From Brugia malayi (Eukaryota; Nematoda; Chromadorea; Rhabditida; Onchocercidae), in the NCBI RefSeq assembly GCF_000002995.4, contig NW_025062478.1, positions 930,001 to 994,000 of the forward strand: a stretch of 64,000 nucleotides of DNA, given 5' to 3'. The notes under the pieces were generated by a model. It did no database searches and had not been told where the DNA came from. It saw nothing but the letters and a program-made list of their open reading frames with translations. Position 1 is the stretch's first letter; each line of letters starts with the position of its first letter. Position numbers and translations under genes: made by a program. Below are positions 26,717-41,099 of the stretch, one piece after another.

Positions 26717-29700
26717 TTAGGCACTGGTAACTCGATAGGTATGTTCGCGGACATAAGTTATTGGCGGTGATGGCCTAGACGGTACCACATTGTATTTTTC
26801 CAGAAGTGGTGGATCAGCATCGGAACGAAAATGTACGCCGGTACTGAAGATGAAAAGTTTCATTAAGTTTTTTTATATAAATGTTATAATTGTTTTTTTT
26901 TTTTGGCCAATAACAATTTTTTTTTTAATATTTTTTGGCCAATAATAACCTTTCTTTAATTTCTTTTTTTTTTTTTTAACTAATAATAAACTTTTTCAGT
27001 AATAAATAAGATCCACACAAATAGTAGACTTTTTTTTTGTGGAATTTTTTGTAAAGTAATAAAATTCTAAAGAAAAATCAATAAATCAAATATAGAAAAA
27101 AGAAAAAAGTAAATTCTAAAAATAAACTATTAAATCAAACATAGATCAATCATTTAGCATAATAATTGATCATATAATTATTGATTTTACTGGCTTAAAT
27201 TAAATTAAGAATTGTCTGCTTAAGTAATAATGTTTTTTTTCATCTTTTTCCTTCAATTTATTAAATAAAATAAAAAGCAAAAAATGTAAAAATTTTTTAC
27301 TGTCATTTTTTTTTTTTTTTGAAATAAATATAACAAAATGAATAAATTAGTTTTTTTTTCTTTTTTTTTTAAATTTAATGAGAAGCTAATAAGCAATTTG
27401 AATGCTTACGAAGAAATATTTTATTATAAATTGCTATCGCTGCTATTAGTTTATTGGTGCATAAAGTGGAAATAAATGTTTGTACTTTACCTAACAAATT
27501 TCCATTATAAGCTAAAGTAGAAGTAATAATATAAGTTATTGCTATGATGAAAAGTTATGAAAATTGATGCATAAAAGTGATTTCATTTTAACAAGTAGCA
27601 ATAATTGAAGAAATCAATTTTAAAATTCTCAAATTTTCTAATGTTTTTATGTTTTTTATCCTAAATAGCAAAAAATTTGATGTGGGGAAAAAAAAAACAA
27701 TAGTTTATATGATGCTAGGTTAATTTTATTAAAAATTATTCATAATACTTGAATTCATCAAAATTATTCGCAATATTTACAATAATATCAAAATTATTCG
27801 CGATATTTGCGATAATATCAAAATTATTCGCAATATTTGCGATAATATCAAAATTATTCGCGATATTCACGATACTATTGAAATTATTCGCTATAATCGC
27901 GATACTATTAAAATTATTCGCGATATTCACGATAATATCAAAATAATTCACGATATTAACGATACAATTAAAATTATTCGCTATAATCGCGATACTATTA
28001 AAATTATTCGCTATAATCGCGATACTATTAAAATTATTCGCGATATTCACGATAATATCAAAATAATTCACGATATTAACGATACAATTAAAATTATTCG
28101 CTATAATCGCGATACTATTAAAATTATTCGCTATAATCGCGATACTATTAAAATTATTCGCGATATTCACGATAATATCAAAATAATTCACGATATTAAC
28201 GATACTATTAAAATTATTCGCTATAATCGCGATACTATTAAAATTATTCGCTATAATCGCGATACTATTAAAATTATTCTCGATGTTTGCGGTGCTATCA
28301 AAATTATTCGCGATATTGACGATACTATTAAAATTATTCGCTATAATCGCGATACTATTAAAATTATTCGCTATAATCGCGATACTATTAAAATAATTCG
28401 CTATAATTGCGATACTATTAAAATTATTCGCTATAATCGCGATACTATTAAAATTATTCGCTATAATCGCGATACTATTAAAATAATTCTCGATGTTTGC
28501 GGTGCTATCAAAATTATTCGCGATATTAACGATACTATTAAAATTATTCGCTATAATCGCGATACTATTAAAATTATTTGCTATAATCGCGATACTATTA
28601 AAATTATTCGCTATAATCGCGATACTATTGAAATTATTCGCGATATTCACGATAATATCAAAATTATTCGCGATATTAACGATACTATTAAAATTATTCG
28701 CTATAATCGCGATACTATTGAAATTATTCGCGATATTCACGATAATATCAAAATTATTCGCGATATTAACGATACTATTAAAATTATTCGCTATAATCGC
28801 GATACTATTAAAATTATTTGCTATAATCGCGATACTATTAAAATTATTCGCTATAATCGCGATACTATTAAAATTATTCGCGATATTCACGATAATATCA
28901 AAATTATTCGCGATATTAACGATACTATTAAAATTATTCGCTATAATCGCGATACTATTAAAATTATTCGCTATAATCGCGATACTATTAAAATTATTCG
29001 CTATAATCGCGATACTATTAAAATTATTCTCGATGTTTGCGGTGCCATCAAAATTATTCGCGATATTAACGATACTATTAAAATTATTCGCTATAATCGC
29101 GATACTATTAAAATTATTCGCTATAATCGCGATACTATTAAAATTATTCTCGATATTTGCGATGCTATCAAAATTATTTGCGCGATAATCACGACACTAT
29201 TGAAATTATTCTCGATAATCGCAATTTCATCGAGATTATTCTCGATGTTTGTCATTGTGATCTTACTTATATGACATTACTGCTAAAAGCAAAAGAATTC
29301 TCACCGCGAAGAGTATCGTTCCGTGAAAAATTTGTACGTCGTAAGCAGTGCAAACAGAAATGCAACTATCCAACAGAGTGTACCAATCAAATGCACATAG
29401 AATGCATAACCGATTCGTTGCTAAAATATCAAAAAAAAAAAAAAAAAATAAAAAATAAAATTTAAAAGTTTCGATTAAATTTTAAAATCTAAAAATATTG
29501 GTTTGATCCTTTTTTTTTTTTTTTTTAAATAAGCCACAAATATGGGATATTCGGAAATGAAAATTTAACAAATTTACTTTTTTTTTTCTTCAAAAGTTGT
29601 GATTTCTTTTCTTAAAAAATTTTTGAAAATTTAAGTATAGAATATATCACATCCTGATATAAAATATAATTTCATATAAGTATAAACGATAAAATTAATT

Positions 29701-32700
29701 AATTTAAAAAAGACTAATTACTTCATAGCTGCCAACCATTCCTTGCACAAAACGATTGTCAACTCTATTTGCTGCTAGGAAGAAAACGCCATCAGCAATT
29801 AATGAAAATAACACTATAAATAAATAAAATTTAATAAGTGATAATCAATTTAATTTAATTTAAATTAAATTAAATTAAACTTAATTGTGTGTATTATTTA
29901 TTAAATCTTCTTTTAATTGCACATTGTGCTTGAAAATTTTCATTTTTATCTCCTTTTTTCTTTCTATAAATATTTTTCAAAAAAAAAAGAAGAAGCAATT
30001 CATGTTATGAATATATTCATTATAAATTAAAAAATATTTTTTAAATGTAAAAATATGTTTGCTTAGCATACAAAAAAAAAAAAATTACATTGAATTAAAC
30101 TTAACTATTTAAATATATTATTAAAATTAAACTTAACTATTTGAATACATTATTAAACTTAAGCTTAACTATATGCATTGTTTAACAATTCTTTCCTTAA
30201 CTTTACCTTATACTTGAAGATTTTTTTTTCTACTAACCTAATTAACTTAATCATAACCTTAATTTAAAAAAAAAAATTAACTTAAGCATAATCTAATCAT
30301 AAATATTAACTTAATCATAATCTTAACTACTTGAAATATAATTTTCCTAATTAAAATAAGATTTAAATTTGCTAAGAGAAGAAAACTTTACCAGCTATAA
30401 AGAGTGAAAGAGTGAAGATAAATGCTGTAGGTCGAAAGCAAGGTATGCAAACACCAGTGCACAATGAAATAAATGCAAGAAATTGCGAGAAAAGTATGAA
30501 AAAAAGAATTGCTTTATGCCATGCTGAAAAAAATGATAATTTGATTAAGTAGTATTGATAATCTGATTAAATAACATTGGTAATTTGATTGAATAATATT
30601 GATAATTTGATTAAGTAGTATTGATAATTTGATTAAATAACAATGATAATTTGATTGAATAATATTGATAATTTGATTAAGTAGTATTGATAATTTGATT
30701 AAATAACAATGATAATTTGATTGAATAATATTGATAATTTGATTAAGTAGTATTGATAATTTGATTAAATAACAATGATAATTTGATTGAATAATATTGA
30801 TAATTTGATTAAGTAGTATTGATAATCTGATTAAATAACAATGATAATTTGATTGAATAATATTGATAATTTGATTAAGTAGTATTGATAATTTGATTAA
30901 ATAACAATGATAATTTGATTGAATAATATTGATAATTTGATTAAGTAGTATTGATAATCTGATTAAATAACAATGATAATTTGATTGAATAATATTGATA
31001 ATTTGATTAAGTAGTATTGATAATTTGATTAAATAACAATGATAATTTGATTGAATAATATTGATAATTTGATTAAGTAGTATTGATAATTTGATTAAAT
31101 AACAATGATAATTTGATTGAATAATATTGATAATTTGATTAAGTAGTATTGATAATTTGATTAAATAACAATGATAATTTGATTGAATAATATTGATAAT
31201 TTGATTAAGTAGTATTGATAATTTGATTAAATAACAATGATAATTTGATTGAATAATATTGATAATTTGATTAAGTAGTATTGATAATTTGATTAAATAA
31301 CAATGATAATTTGACTGAATAATATTGATAATTTGATTAAGTAGTATTGATAATCTGATTAAATAACATTGGTAATTTGATTGAATAATATTGATAATTT
31401 GATTAAGTAGTATTGATAATTTGATTAAATAACAATGATAATTTGATTGAATAATATTGATAATTTGATTAAGTAGTATTGATAATCTGATTAAATAACA
31501 ATGATAATTTGATTGAATAATATTGATAATTTGATTAAGTAGTATTGATAATTTGATTAAATAACAATGATAATTTGATTGAATAATATTGATAATTTGA
31601 TTAAGTAGTATTGATAATCTGATTAAATAACAATGATAATTTGATTGAATAATATTGATAATTTGATTAAGTAGTATTGATAATTTGATTAAATAACAAT
31701 GATAATTTGATTGAATAATATTGATAATTTGATTAAGTAGTATTGATAATTTGATTAAATAACAATGATAATTTGATTGAATAATATTGATAATTTGATT
31801 AAGTAGTATTGATAATTTGATTAAATAACAATGATAATTTGATTGAATAATATTGATAATTTGATTAAGTAGTATTGATAATTTGATTAAATAACAATGA
31901 TAATTTGATTGAATAATATTGATAATTTGATTAAGTAGTATTGATAATTTGATTAAATAACAATGATAATTTGACTGAATAATATTGATAATTTGATTAA
32001 GTAGTATTGATAATCTGATTAAATAACATTGGTAATTTGATTGAATAATATTGATAATTTGATTAAGTAGTATTGATAATTTGATTAAATAACAATGATA
32101 ATTTGATTGAATAATATTGATAATTTGATTAAGTAGTATTGATAATTTGATTAAATAACAATGATAATTTGATTGAATAATATTGATAATTTGATTAAGT
32201 AGTATTGATAATTTGATTAAATAACAATGATAATTTGATTGAATAATATTGATAATTTGATTAAGTAGTATTGATAATCTGATTAAATAACAATGATAAT
32301 TTGATTGAATAATATTGATAATTTGATTAAGTAGTATTGATAATTTGATTAAATAACAATGATAATTTGATTGAATAATATTGATAATTTGATTAAGTAG
32401 TATTGATAATCTGATTAAATAACAATGATAATTTGATTGAATAATATTGATAATTTGATTAAGTAGTATTGATAATTTGATTAAATAACAATGATAATTT
32501 GATTGAATAATATTGATAATTTGATTAAGTAGTATTGATAATTTGATTAAATAACAATGATAATTTGATTGAATAATATTGATAATTTGATTAAGTAGTA
32601 TTGATAATTTGATTAAATAACAATGATAATTTGATTGAATAATATTGATAATTTGATTAAGTAGTATTGATAATCTGATTAAATAACATTGGTAATTTGA

Positions 32701-35700
32701 TTGAATAATATTGATAATTTGATTAAGTAGTATTGATAATTTGATTAAATAACAATGATAATTTGATTGAATAATATTGATAATTTGATTAAGTAGTATT
32801 GATAATTTGATTAAATAACAATGATAATTTGATTGAATAATATTGATAATTTGATTAAGTAGTATTGATAATTTGATTAAATAACAATGATAATTTGATT
32901 GAATAATATTGATAATTTGATTAAGTAGTATTGATAATTTGATTAAATAACAATGATAATTTGATTGAATAATATTGATAATTTGATTAAGTAGTATTGA
33001 TAATTTGATTAAATAACAATGATAATTTGATTGAATAATATTGATAATTTGATTAAGTAGTATTGATAATTTGATTAAATAACAATGATAATTTGATTGA
33101 ATAATATTGATAATTTGATTAAGTAGTATTGATAATTTGATTAAATAACAATGATAATTTGATTGAATAATATTGATAATTTGATTAAGTAGTATTGATA
33201 ATTTGATTAAATAACATTGATAATTTGATTGAATAATATTGATAATTTGATTAAGTAGTATTGATAATTTGATTAAATAACATTGATAATTTGATTGAAT
33301 AATATTGATAATTTGATTAAGTAGTATTGATAATTTGATTAAATAACATTGATAATTTGATTGAATAATATTGATAATTTGATTAAGTAGTATTGATAAT
33401 TTGATTAAATAACAATGATAATTTGACTGAATAATATTGATAATTTGATTAAGTAGTATTGATAATTTGATTAAATAACAATGATAATTTGACTGAATAA
33501 TATTGATAATTTGACTGAATAATATTGATAATTTGATTAAATAACAATGATAATTTGACTGAATAATATTGATAATTTGATTAAATAACATTGATAATTT
33601 GACTGAATAATATTGATAATTTGATTAAATAATATTGATAATTTGATTAAATAACATTGATAATTTGATTGAATAATATTGATAATTTGATTAAATAACA
33701 TTGATAATTTGATTAAATAACATTGATAATTTGATTAAATAATATTGATAATTTGATTAAATAACATTGATAATTTGATTAAATAACATTGATAATTTGA
33801 TTAAATAACATTGATAATTTGATTGAATAATATTGATAATTTTGCTAATTTTAAAACATCATTAATATTTATTAATGTTATTTTATATTAAATAAATATA
33901 TATTAGAAGAATGATTATATTAATTAACTAAATGATAATGGAAGAATGATATATATTAATTAATAAAAGAATAATAAATGAAGAATAATATATATTAATT
34001 AATTAAAAAAAATATATATTAATTAATTAATATATATTAATTAATGATCAAATTATTAATACATATGATCTATATATTATTATATCATTTGATGAATTTC
34101 TGATATATTAATTACATATATGATATATTGATTATTTTGAAATGAAATCATTCATAGTTATCCTAAGAAAATTATAATGATTATTTCATACGATTATTAG
34201 TTCTGATAACGATTATTGATAATGAAGAAAATAAATATTAGATCAATTTACAATGTACATATGTTAAATGTTTTATAGTATTATTTGCGATTTAAAAATT
34301 TTAATAATTAAAAGTTTAAATGAGTTTTTAATATACAATAAATAATATACAATATGCACTGGTAATATTAATTAAAACTCGAAATGAAATAAATTATTTC
34401 AATTTATAATATACAGTAAATTAGATATATTATTTACAGGTATAATAATATAATTAAAACTTAAAATTTAATAAAAAAAAATTTAATAAACTATTACAAT
34501 ATATATATTATTTAAAAAGAAAAAGAAAAGAAAACTTTTTAATAAATTATTACAATAGATATTATTTAAAAGGAATACTTAAAAGAAAAAAAAAGTTTTA
34601 AATAATTTAAAAATTAAAATTTAAACCCCAGAATCGATGATGTTCAGATTCACCAGCAGCTCCATCTTCATCAATATTATTTAATGTATTTTCAATTACC
34701 ATTTCAGCACTACGATCAAATTTATACATACAATGTAGTGGTTCTTCTGCATAGAAATCAGCCACCGCAACGACATGCTTCTCGGCTCGAGTACAATCCC
34801 ACCATAAGCCATGCTTTAATTAATTATTTAATTACTTTTAAAGGTTAAAGTTGAAGTACAAAAGTATTCGTTGAGTTTAGAGATATGATAGTTGAGTAAT
34901 TATTTCTTACGATTTAATTATATTTTTAATTTAATTAGTTTTAATTTTAATTTATAGAGGTTAAAATTAACGTACAAAAGTATTCGTTGAGTTTAGAGAT
35001 ATGATAGATGAGTAATTGTTTCGTTGAGTTAATTGAAATGCAGCTTAATTAATTCACCTAATTGATATTTTCAATTTAATTAGTTTTATTTTTAATTTAT
35101 ACAGGTTAAAATTAAAGTACAAAACAATTCATTGAGTTTAGAGATATGATAGTTGAGTAATTGTTTGTTACAGTTTAACTAGTTCATCTAATTAATATTT
35201 TCAATTTAATTTAATTAGTTTTAATTAATTTTAATTTATACAGGTTAAAATTAAAGTACAAAACAATTCATTGAGTTTAGAGATATGATAGTTGATTAAT
35301 TGTTTCTTACAGTTTAACTAGTTCATCTAATTAATATTTTCAATTTAATTTAATTAGTTTTAATTTTAACTTACTTTTTTTTAAAAAGTTTTGTAAAATT
35401 TTTCTGAATAAAAATTCATTCATTCTAAAGTTAACATTAAAATGATTAAAGTACTCAATGAGTTTAAATAAAGAGTAGAGAATTGATAGTTGAATATTTG
35501 TTTCTCTTAGCTTATTTAATCCTCTAATTAATACTTTCAACTTAATTAATTACAATTTTAACTTTCAGATATGCATAATTATATATTAAATATATAATTT
35601 AACTTTGACCTAAGAAACAAAGATAATTTATAAATATTAAAAAATAAAATGATAAAAGTATTCATTAATTCATTGAGTTTAGATAAATAATAAAAAATTA

Positions 35701-37304
35701 ATAAGACTTTATTTTTTTCAACTCTCTAAAATATTTGTGAATAAATTGTAATATCTAATTTTTTTTTTTTGAAAAAATTGATTGAAAATTTATTATTAAT
35801 TATTACTTTCAATAATTTTTAAATCTTTTAAAATTTTTATTACTTATTTTAAAGGTTAATGGCTAATATTGCATTATTTTATTTAGTAGATGGAAATTTT
35901 TTCTGCATAATTTTATTATTACAATAAATTTTAAAATGATTTAAATTAATTCATTGTTATGAATAAATGATTATTGGAATTTAAAATTTAGTAATATCAA
36001 TAAATATAAATGATTTCATCGTTTTTTTTTATCATACAAAAATAAGAAAAGAAATGGAATACAAATAAAAATAATTCTTTTTTTTTTTTCAAAAACTTTT
36101 GCAAAATTTTCTAAATAAAAAAATTAATTCTAAAGTGAAAATATTCATTTGAAATGATTCAGCTAATTTTTTATTTTGAAATATTTCAAAAATAACTTTT
36201 TCAACTGAAAATATTAGCAATATGATTACATTATTGTTATATTTTTTAGTCATTTAGAAATTATTTCATTCAAAATGTAACAATAAAAATGTAAAAAAAA
36301 ATTCAAAATGTAAAAATTAAAACTAAAGTTAAAATTAAACAATTAATTAACTTTCAAAATGTAACAATAAATTAAAATTAAAACTAAATTTAAAATTAAA
36401 CAATTAATTAACTTTCAAAATGTAACAATAAATTAAAATTAAAACTAAATTTAAAATTAAACAATTAATTAATTTTCAAATGATAAGCAAAATTTGGTAG
36501 AATTTTAATAATGAATCTATTAAATGTCTTTTATCAGTAACCAGTAATGAATTATCAATCAGTGTAATCGATAATATATCAATAATGATTAATACTTTCC
36601 TTATATATATACTTAATATTATCAGTATTAATACTTTACCAATGATTAACACTTTAATACTTAATATTGTTAATATTTTATCAATGATTACTTCTTTTAT
36701 ATTAATATTTTATCACTGATTATTACCTTCAAACAAATAATTAATACTGTCAATCCTAATACTTTATCAATGATTAATATTTAATACCACTAATATTAAT
36801 ACTTTATCAGTGGTTGTTACTTTCACATTAATACTTTATCAATGATTAATAATTTCATACTAATACTTACTACTTATTACTTTCACATTAATACTTTACC
36901 AATGATTAATACTTAATGCCATTAATATTAATATTTTATAAGTGATTATTACTTTCATATTAATACTTTATCAATGACTAATACTTAATACCACTATCAT
37001 TAATGTCTTATCACTGATTACTACTTCCACATTAATACCTTATCAATGACTAATAGTTTCATAGTAATACTTACTACTCATTACTTTATATTAACACTTT
37101 ATCGATGATTATTAATTAATACTCTAATTAAGCGTAGAAAAAGAAAGGAATGAAGGTATTTACTTGATGCTCAGCTCGAAATTCACGAATGTCAACCACC
37201 TGCCATGCTGGTGAGAATACACCAGCAAATGTAAATCCAAGACCAATGAAAATTAGCAAAATGCTTATTGCTAGTAATCCTTTTTGCACTGCTGTACTTC
37301 CCAT
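26717..37304 (-). CDS. Clc-like tetraspan membrane protein (nematode claudin-superfamily type)
   Basis: Six exons on the minus strand: 37164-37304, 34627-34813, 30392-30523, 29722-29813, 29305-29420, 26717-26843. They join in phase to 264 residues, close to the roughly 250 usual for the nematode Clc-like family. Seen: TM1 about residues 8-30, first extracellular loop with HGLWWDC and a second cysteine (C54, C75) like the W-GLW-C-C pattern of claudin/PMP22 proteins, TM2 about 114-134, TM3 about 144-168, RFVQGMVGSYEQRIGYAF before TM4 (about 191-214), and a cytoplasmic tail ending TYRVTSA. All five introns are GT-AG. The role is inferred from the family: membrane or junction-associated protein, function unproven. 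The start is the only ATG after the acceptor at 37314. Introns 2 and 5 carry large minisatellites. Confidence 0.92.
27760..29245. repeat. 30-bp tandem array in last intron of Clc-like gene
   Basis: About 49 copies of a 30-bp unit. The main type is GATACTATTAAAATTATTCG followed by CTATAATCGC; variants end CGATATTCAC, CGATATTAAC or CGATGTTTGC and alternate in blocks. It sits between exons 5 and 6 of the Clc-like gene. Long open frames on both strands (NNFNSIAIIA minus, LLKLFAIIAI plus) follow from a stop-free unit divisible by three. The right edge comes within about 60 bp of exon 5. Confidence 0.95.
30530..33842. repeat. 66-bp higher-order satellite (three 22-bp monomers), 3.3 kb
   Basis: About 150 monomers of 22 bp, each with the core (A)TTGATAATTTGATT. 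They are arranged as three-monomer 66-bp units whose ends read AAGTAGT, AAATAAC and GAATAAT. The order is strict from about 30600 to 33480 and breaks down at the right edge, where single monomers are mixed. It fills most of intron 2 of the Clc-like gene and stops about 8 nt before the acceptor of exon 3. The sense (minus) strand keeps a frame open for over 1000 codons (SILLNQIINIIQSNY). I take this as a by-product of the unit. Confidence 0.96.
34835..35565. repeat. ~120-130-bp repeats in intron 1 of Clc-like gene
   Basis: Four to five diverged copies containing AGGTTAAA(G/A)TT(A/G)A, CATTGAGTTTAGAGATATGA and TAGTTGAGTAATTGTTTC. They begin just upstream (in transcript terms) of exon 2. Confidence 0.8.
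36290..36480. repeat. ~60-bp repeat, three copies
   Basis: Three adjacent copies containing TTAACTTTCAAAATGTAACA and AATTAAAACTAAATTTAAAA, within intron 1 of the Clc-like gene. Confidence 0.8.
36520..37130. repeat. Degenerate ATTAATACTTTATCAATGATT repeats
   Basis: Many imperfect copies of TTAATACTTTATCAATGATT and TTACTTTCATATTAATAC in mixed order. An old, heavily diverged array within intron 1 of the Clc-like gene, ending just before exon 1. Confidence 0.7.
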
Positions 37305-37316
37305 CTAAATTCACTG
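37305..37316 (-). promoter_or_regulatory. Candidate trans-splice acceptor and 5' UTR of Clc-like gene
   Basis: On the minus strand, TTTTTTTGCAG is followed by nine bases and then the ATG. A T-rich tract with CAG this close to the start codon is the layout of spliced-leader trans-splicing in nematodes. A cis-spliced upstream noncoding exon is the alternative. Confidence 0.6.
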
Positions 37317-37739
37317 CAAAAAAATAAAATTTTTATACTTTCAAAATTTGAAGAGAAAAAATTAAAATTTATATCGTTTTGATGTAATTTAAAAAAAAAT
37401 TATAATAATAATTGAGTTTTTTTTTTTTTAAATTGAAAGCTTCTCATCATTTTTTTTTCTTGTATATAAATTAAAATATTGCGATAGATTTGAAATGAAT
37501 TTTTTTTTTTTTAAAAAAAAATGAAATGACAAATTAAACTAAACCAAACGATAAATAAAAAAACAAATTTGATTAAAAATACGCATACAACCAGCAAATA
37601 GAAAAAAAAAAAACCTTATGCTTCTTATGAATTAATAATTAAAAAAAAACTTTGTGCATTTTTTTTCCCTCTCTAAACTAATTTTTGATTTTTTTTTACT
37701 TTCTTAGTTTAATCTAACATTAATTACAATTAATAATAG

Positions 37740-37965
37740 CAATGATAACAACAGTAAATCAATGAGCAATGATAATAAAAAAAAAAATCAATAAGGAATG
37801 ATAATAACAATAATCAATAAACAATGATAATAACAATAATCAATAAACAATGATAATAACAATAATCAATAAACAATGATAATAACAACAATCAATAAAC
37901 AATGATAATAACAATAATCAATAAACAATGATAATAACAATAATCAATAAACAATGATAAATATA
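37740..37965. repeat. 26-bp tandem array
   Basis: About eight copies of a 26-bp unit containing AACAATAATCAATAAACAAT and GATAAT. The copies become more regular to the right. Confidence 0.88.
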
Positions 37966-38117
37966 CCATTACTTCCAACAGTTTTTTGTACAAAAGAAGG
38001 AGGAAAAAAAAAATCTTAAAATCATTGACATTTGCGCACATTTCTCTGTCATCCATTTGCTCCTCCGTAACACATCTGTCGATAAAATCGTCAAGAATCA
38101 AAATTCAAGAACCGGTT

Positions 38118-38205
38118 CACACAGTCCTTCACATACATACATACACACACATACACATACACATACACACATGTATACACAGACACATACACATACACAC
38201 ATACT
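38118..38205. repeat. CA-rich microsatellite
   Basis: Interrupted ACACATACACATACAC repeats. Confidence 0.85.
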
Positions 38206-38439
38206 TGAAAGCATCATTTTACAGTAACTGTTGACAGGAATACCTTAAAATATCACTGACTAACTGATGATGATAATGATAATGATGTACTGTACGTTTT
38301 TTTTTTTTTTTTGAAATTGATTAAAATCATTTAAAATTTTGTAAAATAAGATAGACATGGGTTATAATAGTAGTAACAACAGTAGCAATAACAAATTACG
38401 ATAATTATCTTTGATTATTGAAAGAATATTTGCGCAAGT

Positions 38440-38640
38440 AATAATTGTAATAACAATACAACAGCAACAACAACAACAACGGCAATAAAAACAACAACAA
38501 AAACACGACAACAACAGCAACGACAATAACAATAACAACAACAGCAACGACAACAACAATAACAACGCCAATAAAAATAACAGCAGCAACAATAACAGTA
38601 ATAATTCTGTTAACAATAACAAATGATAAAAAATGAAATA
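38440..38640. repeat. Imperfect (CAA)n tract
   Basis: AACAACAACAGCAACGACAA-like trinucleotide repeats. The minus-strand poly-Leu frame here is a consequence of the repeat. Confidence 0.85.
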
Positions 38641-41099
38641 ATATAGTATCATTTAAAAAAACAAAAACAAAAAGAATAACAACGATAGTATCAATTATTA
38701 AAGAAAAAATATCAGAAATTAAAAAGAAAAAAATGTATTTTTAATTTCATCGATAAAAAAATTTTATAAATTTTTTACTTTTATAAGAATTAACAAATTT
38801 TATGATATCATTTATGATAAATTAAAAAAAAAAAAAAACATCGCAATAAAGATATATGAATGCATGAATAATTTAATTGAGGAAATTTCAACAAATCATT
38901 CACAAAGAACAATTTTTTTTTTTTTCTGACAAAATTTTAACTCTTTTTTTTGTAGCAAAAAAATATGATTTAAAATTATATATAAAAAAAAAAAAAATAC
39001 TTTTACAATGTTTACTTAGTAATTTCAATGTTAAAAGTTAGCATTGTTGATTATTTTTCAACAACAAAACAAAATCAATTTATTTTGATAATTGCCCATA
39101 TTTTCGTTTTAAGAAAGTTCATTTTAATATGAAATCAATATATTTCGTTCCTGGAATGCTTAATAATAAAATAAATAATTCGAAAAGTTAAATACAAAAA
39201 ACAAACAATCATTTCGTTTTAACATTTTTTTTTTTTTTAGTAAACAAATAACAACAAAAATAATAATAAAAATAATGAATATTAAGTCAGAAAATTAAAA
39301 TTTTAACTAAAATTTCAAATGATTGAAAAGAGTTTTGTAAAAATTTTTTTTCTTCAAATAGCAATGTGTTCAGTATCACATAGCACACTATTCCCAGTTA
39401 CCAAAATACCGGTTTTGTTATTGGTAAAGCCGAAATAAGTCTTTTCATATGACCTTCAAACATATCCAAATGAAATACAATTGATTTAGTAACAAATGAC
39501 AATGAAATTTTAAGTTGAAATTTTCACTACTAAATTTTACAATTCATTTTTAACAATAGATGATAACATTTTTAGTCAAAAATTTCTTTTCTTCCTTCAT
39601 TCATGAAAATTATCATCACATAATGTTGAAACTTAGTAAACTTACAATTTTTGATACAAAGATAGAAAAAAAAAAAATAAAATAAATCAAATAATAATCC
39701 TGTCAAAAAAAAAAAAAAAAAAAAAAAAACCGGAATTTCGATTTCATCAGTAATTCAGTTTAAAAGTGAAATTTAGTTGAAATTCGAAAACCAATTCAAA
39801 ATTTTAATTTTTAATAAAAAAAAATTCTACTAGAACACTGGAAATAAAAAAAAAAAGAATGGAAATTTTAATAGACTCAATTTAAAAATTGAAATATTTA
39901 ATAATTGATTGTGATGCTGAATGATTTGTAACTCAATTTTATACTCTCGAACAATTTTTATTTGACAATTTTAGATGTGATATTGAAATGGATGTATGAT
40001 TTTTCAAATAACAATATCCTCTTCAAATACTTCAATTGCAAAGTTACATTATTAAATATTTACAAACTTTGAAGTAAGCATAAACTGTTCAGTTTAGATT
40101 AAATTTTTAAAATTCATCATAACAAATTAAAAATGAATTTATGGCAAATAAATATAAAAAAGGAAATAGAAGAAGAAAAAATGAAATGATTAAAAATTAA
40201 AATATTAGCTAAATTTAAATTTGTAACTAATTTTATTTCTCATTAAACATTATCATATTTTACAAGATGACAAAAAATGATATTACTTTAATTTTTATTA
40301 AAATAAATGCAAATTATTTTGCATATAAAACAATTAAAGAATATTTGCTTATCATAGATTAAATGAGAGAAATTTTGAAAATTTGAATTTTATTTAATTT
40401 CAAATTTAATAAGTATATGCATAGAAAGAAACTAATAAAACATTCCTTCTTTTCTTTTAAAATATCACAATTTTGCACCTTTTCTGTTGATAATATCACT
40501 GTGTGGAAAATTTAAAAATTCAAAAAAAAAAAAAAAAAAAAAGAGAGAGAAAATTAGGACATTAAAGCTCACTTTGATTCGATCAAGAGAAGTAGAAATA
40601 ATTACGTTCGTCGAATAAACGTTTTTTATATTTGTCTTCAAATCGAATTTCTTTCTTTCACATATTCTGATGAAATGTTGAAAATTTCAGTGTCAAATAC
40701 AAATCACACAGAGATGCAAAAATTATTTATCACAAAAATTAGAATCAATTTTTTTTTTTTTTTTTTTTGGTGTGTTTTCTTGGTGAAAATTCAAATGAAA
40801 TTGTAAATTGTAGGAATAGCAAAAAAAAAAAAGAAAAAAAAATTTAGTTATTATTACAGTGTGTGAATGAAATGATTTATTTCAATAAACATTACATCAA
40901 TAGTAGTAGCTGCAATTGAGTGATAAAATTTGACGAAATTTCCTGAAATTTTCAAATTAGATTTTTTTAACTGATAATTATTGGCGCCATGTGTTCAAGC
41001 AATTTAAATATAAAAAAGTAATGATAAATGATAGAAAAATTCAAAATAGTAATTCAAATAATGCTAGCATTAGTACAGTCATTGTAAAGAATCAACGAG

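Noticed and set aside
27736..29188. Long repeat frames on both strands (NNFNSIAIIA; LLKLFAIIAI)
   Set aside because: By-products of a 30-bp tandem array lying inside an intron of the Clc-like gene.
29157..29465. Plus-strand 102-codon frame
   Set aside because: Antisense of exon 5 of the Clc-like gene joined to repeat sequence. The minus-strand reading (QRIGYAFYVHLIGTLCW) is in phase with the other exons.
38362..38652. Poly-leucine minus-strand frame
   Set aside because: Translation of an imperfect (CAA)n microsatellite.
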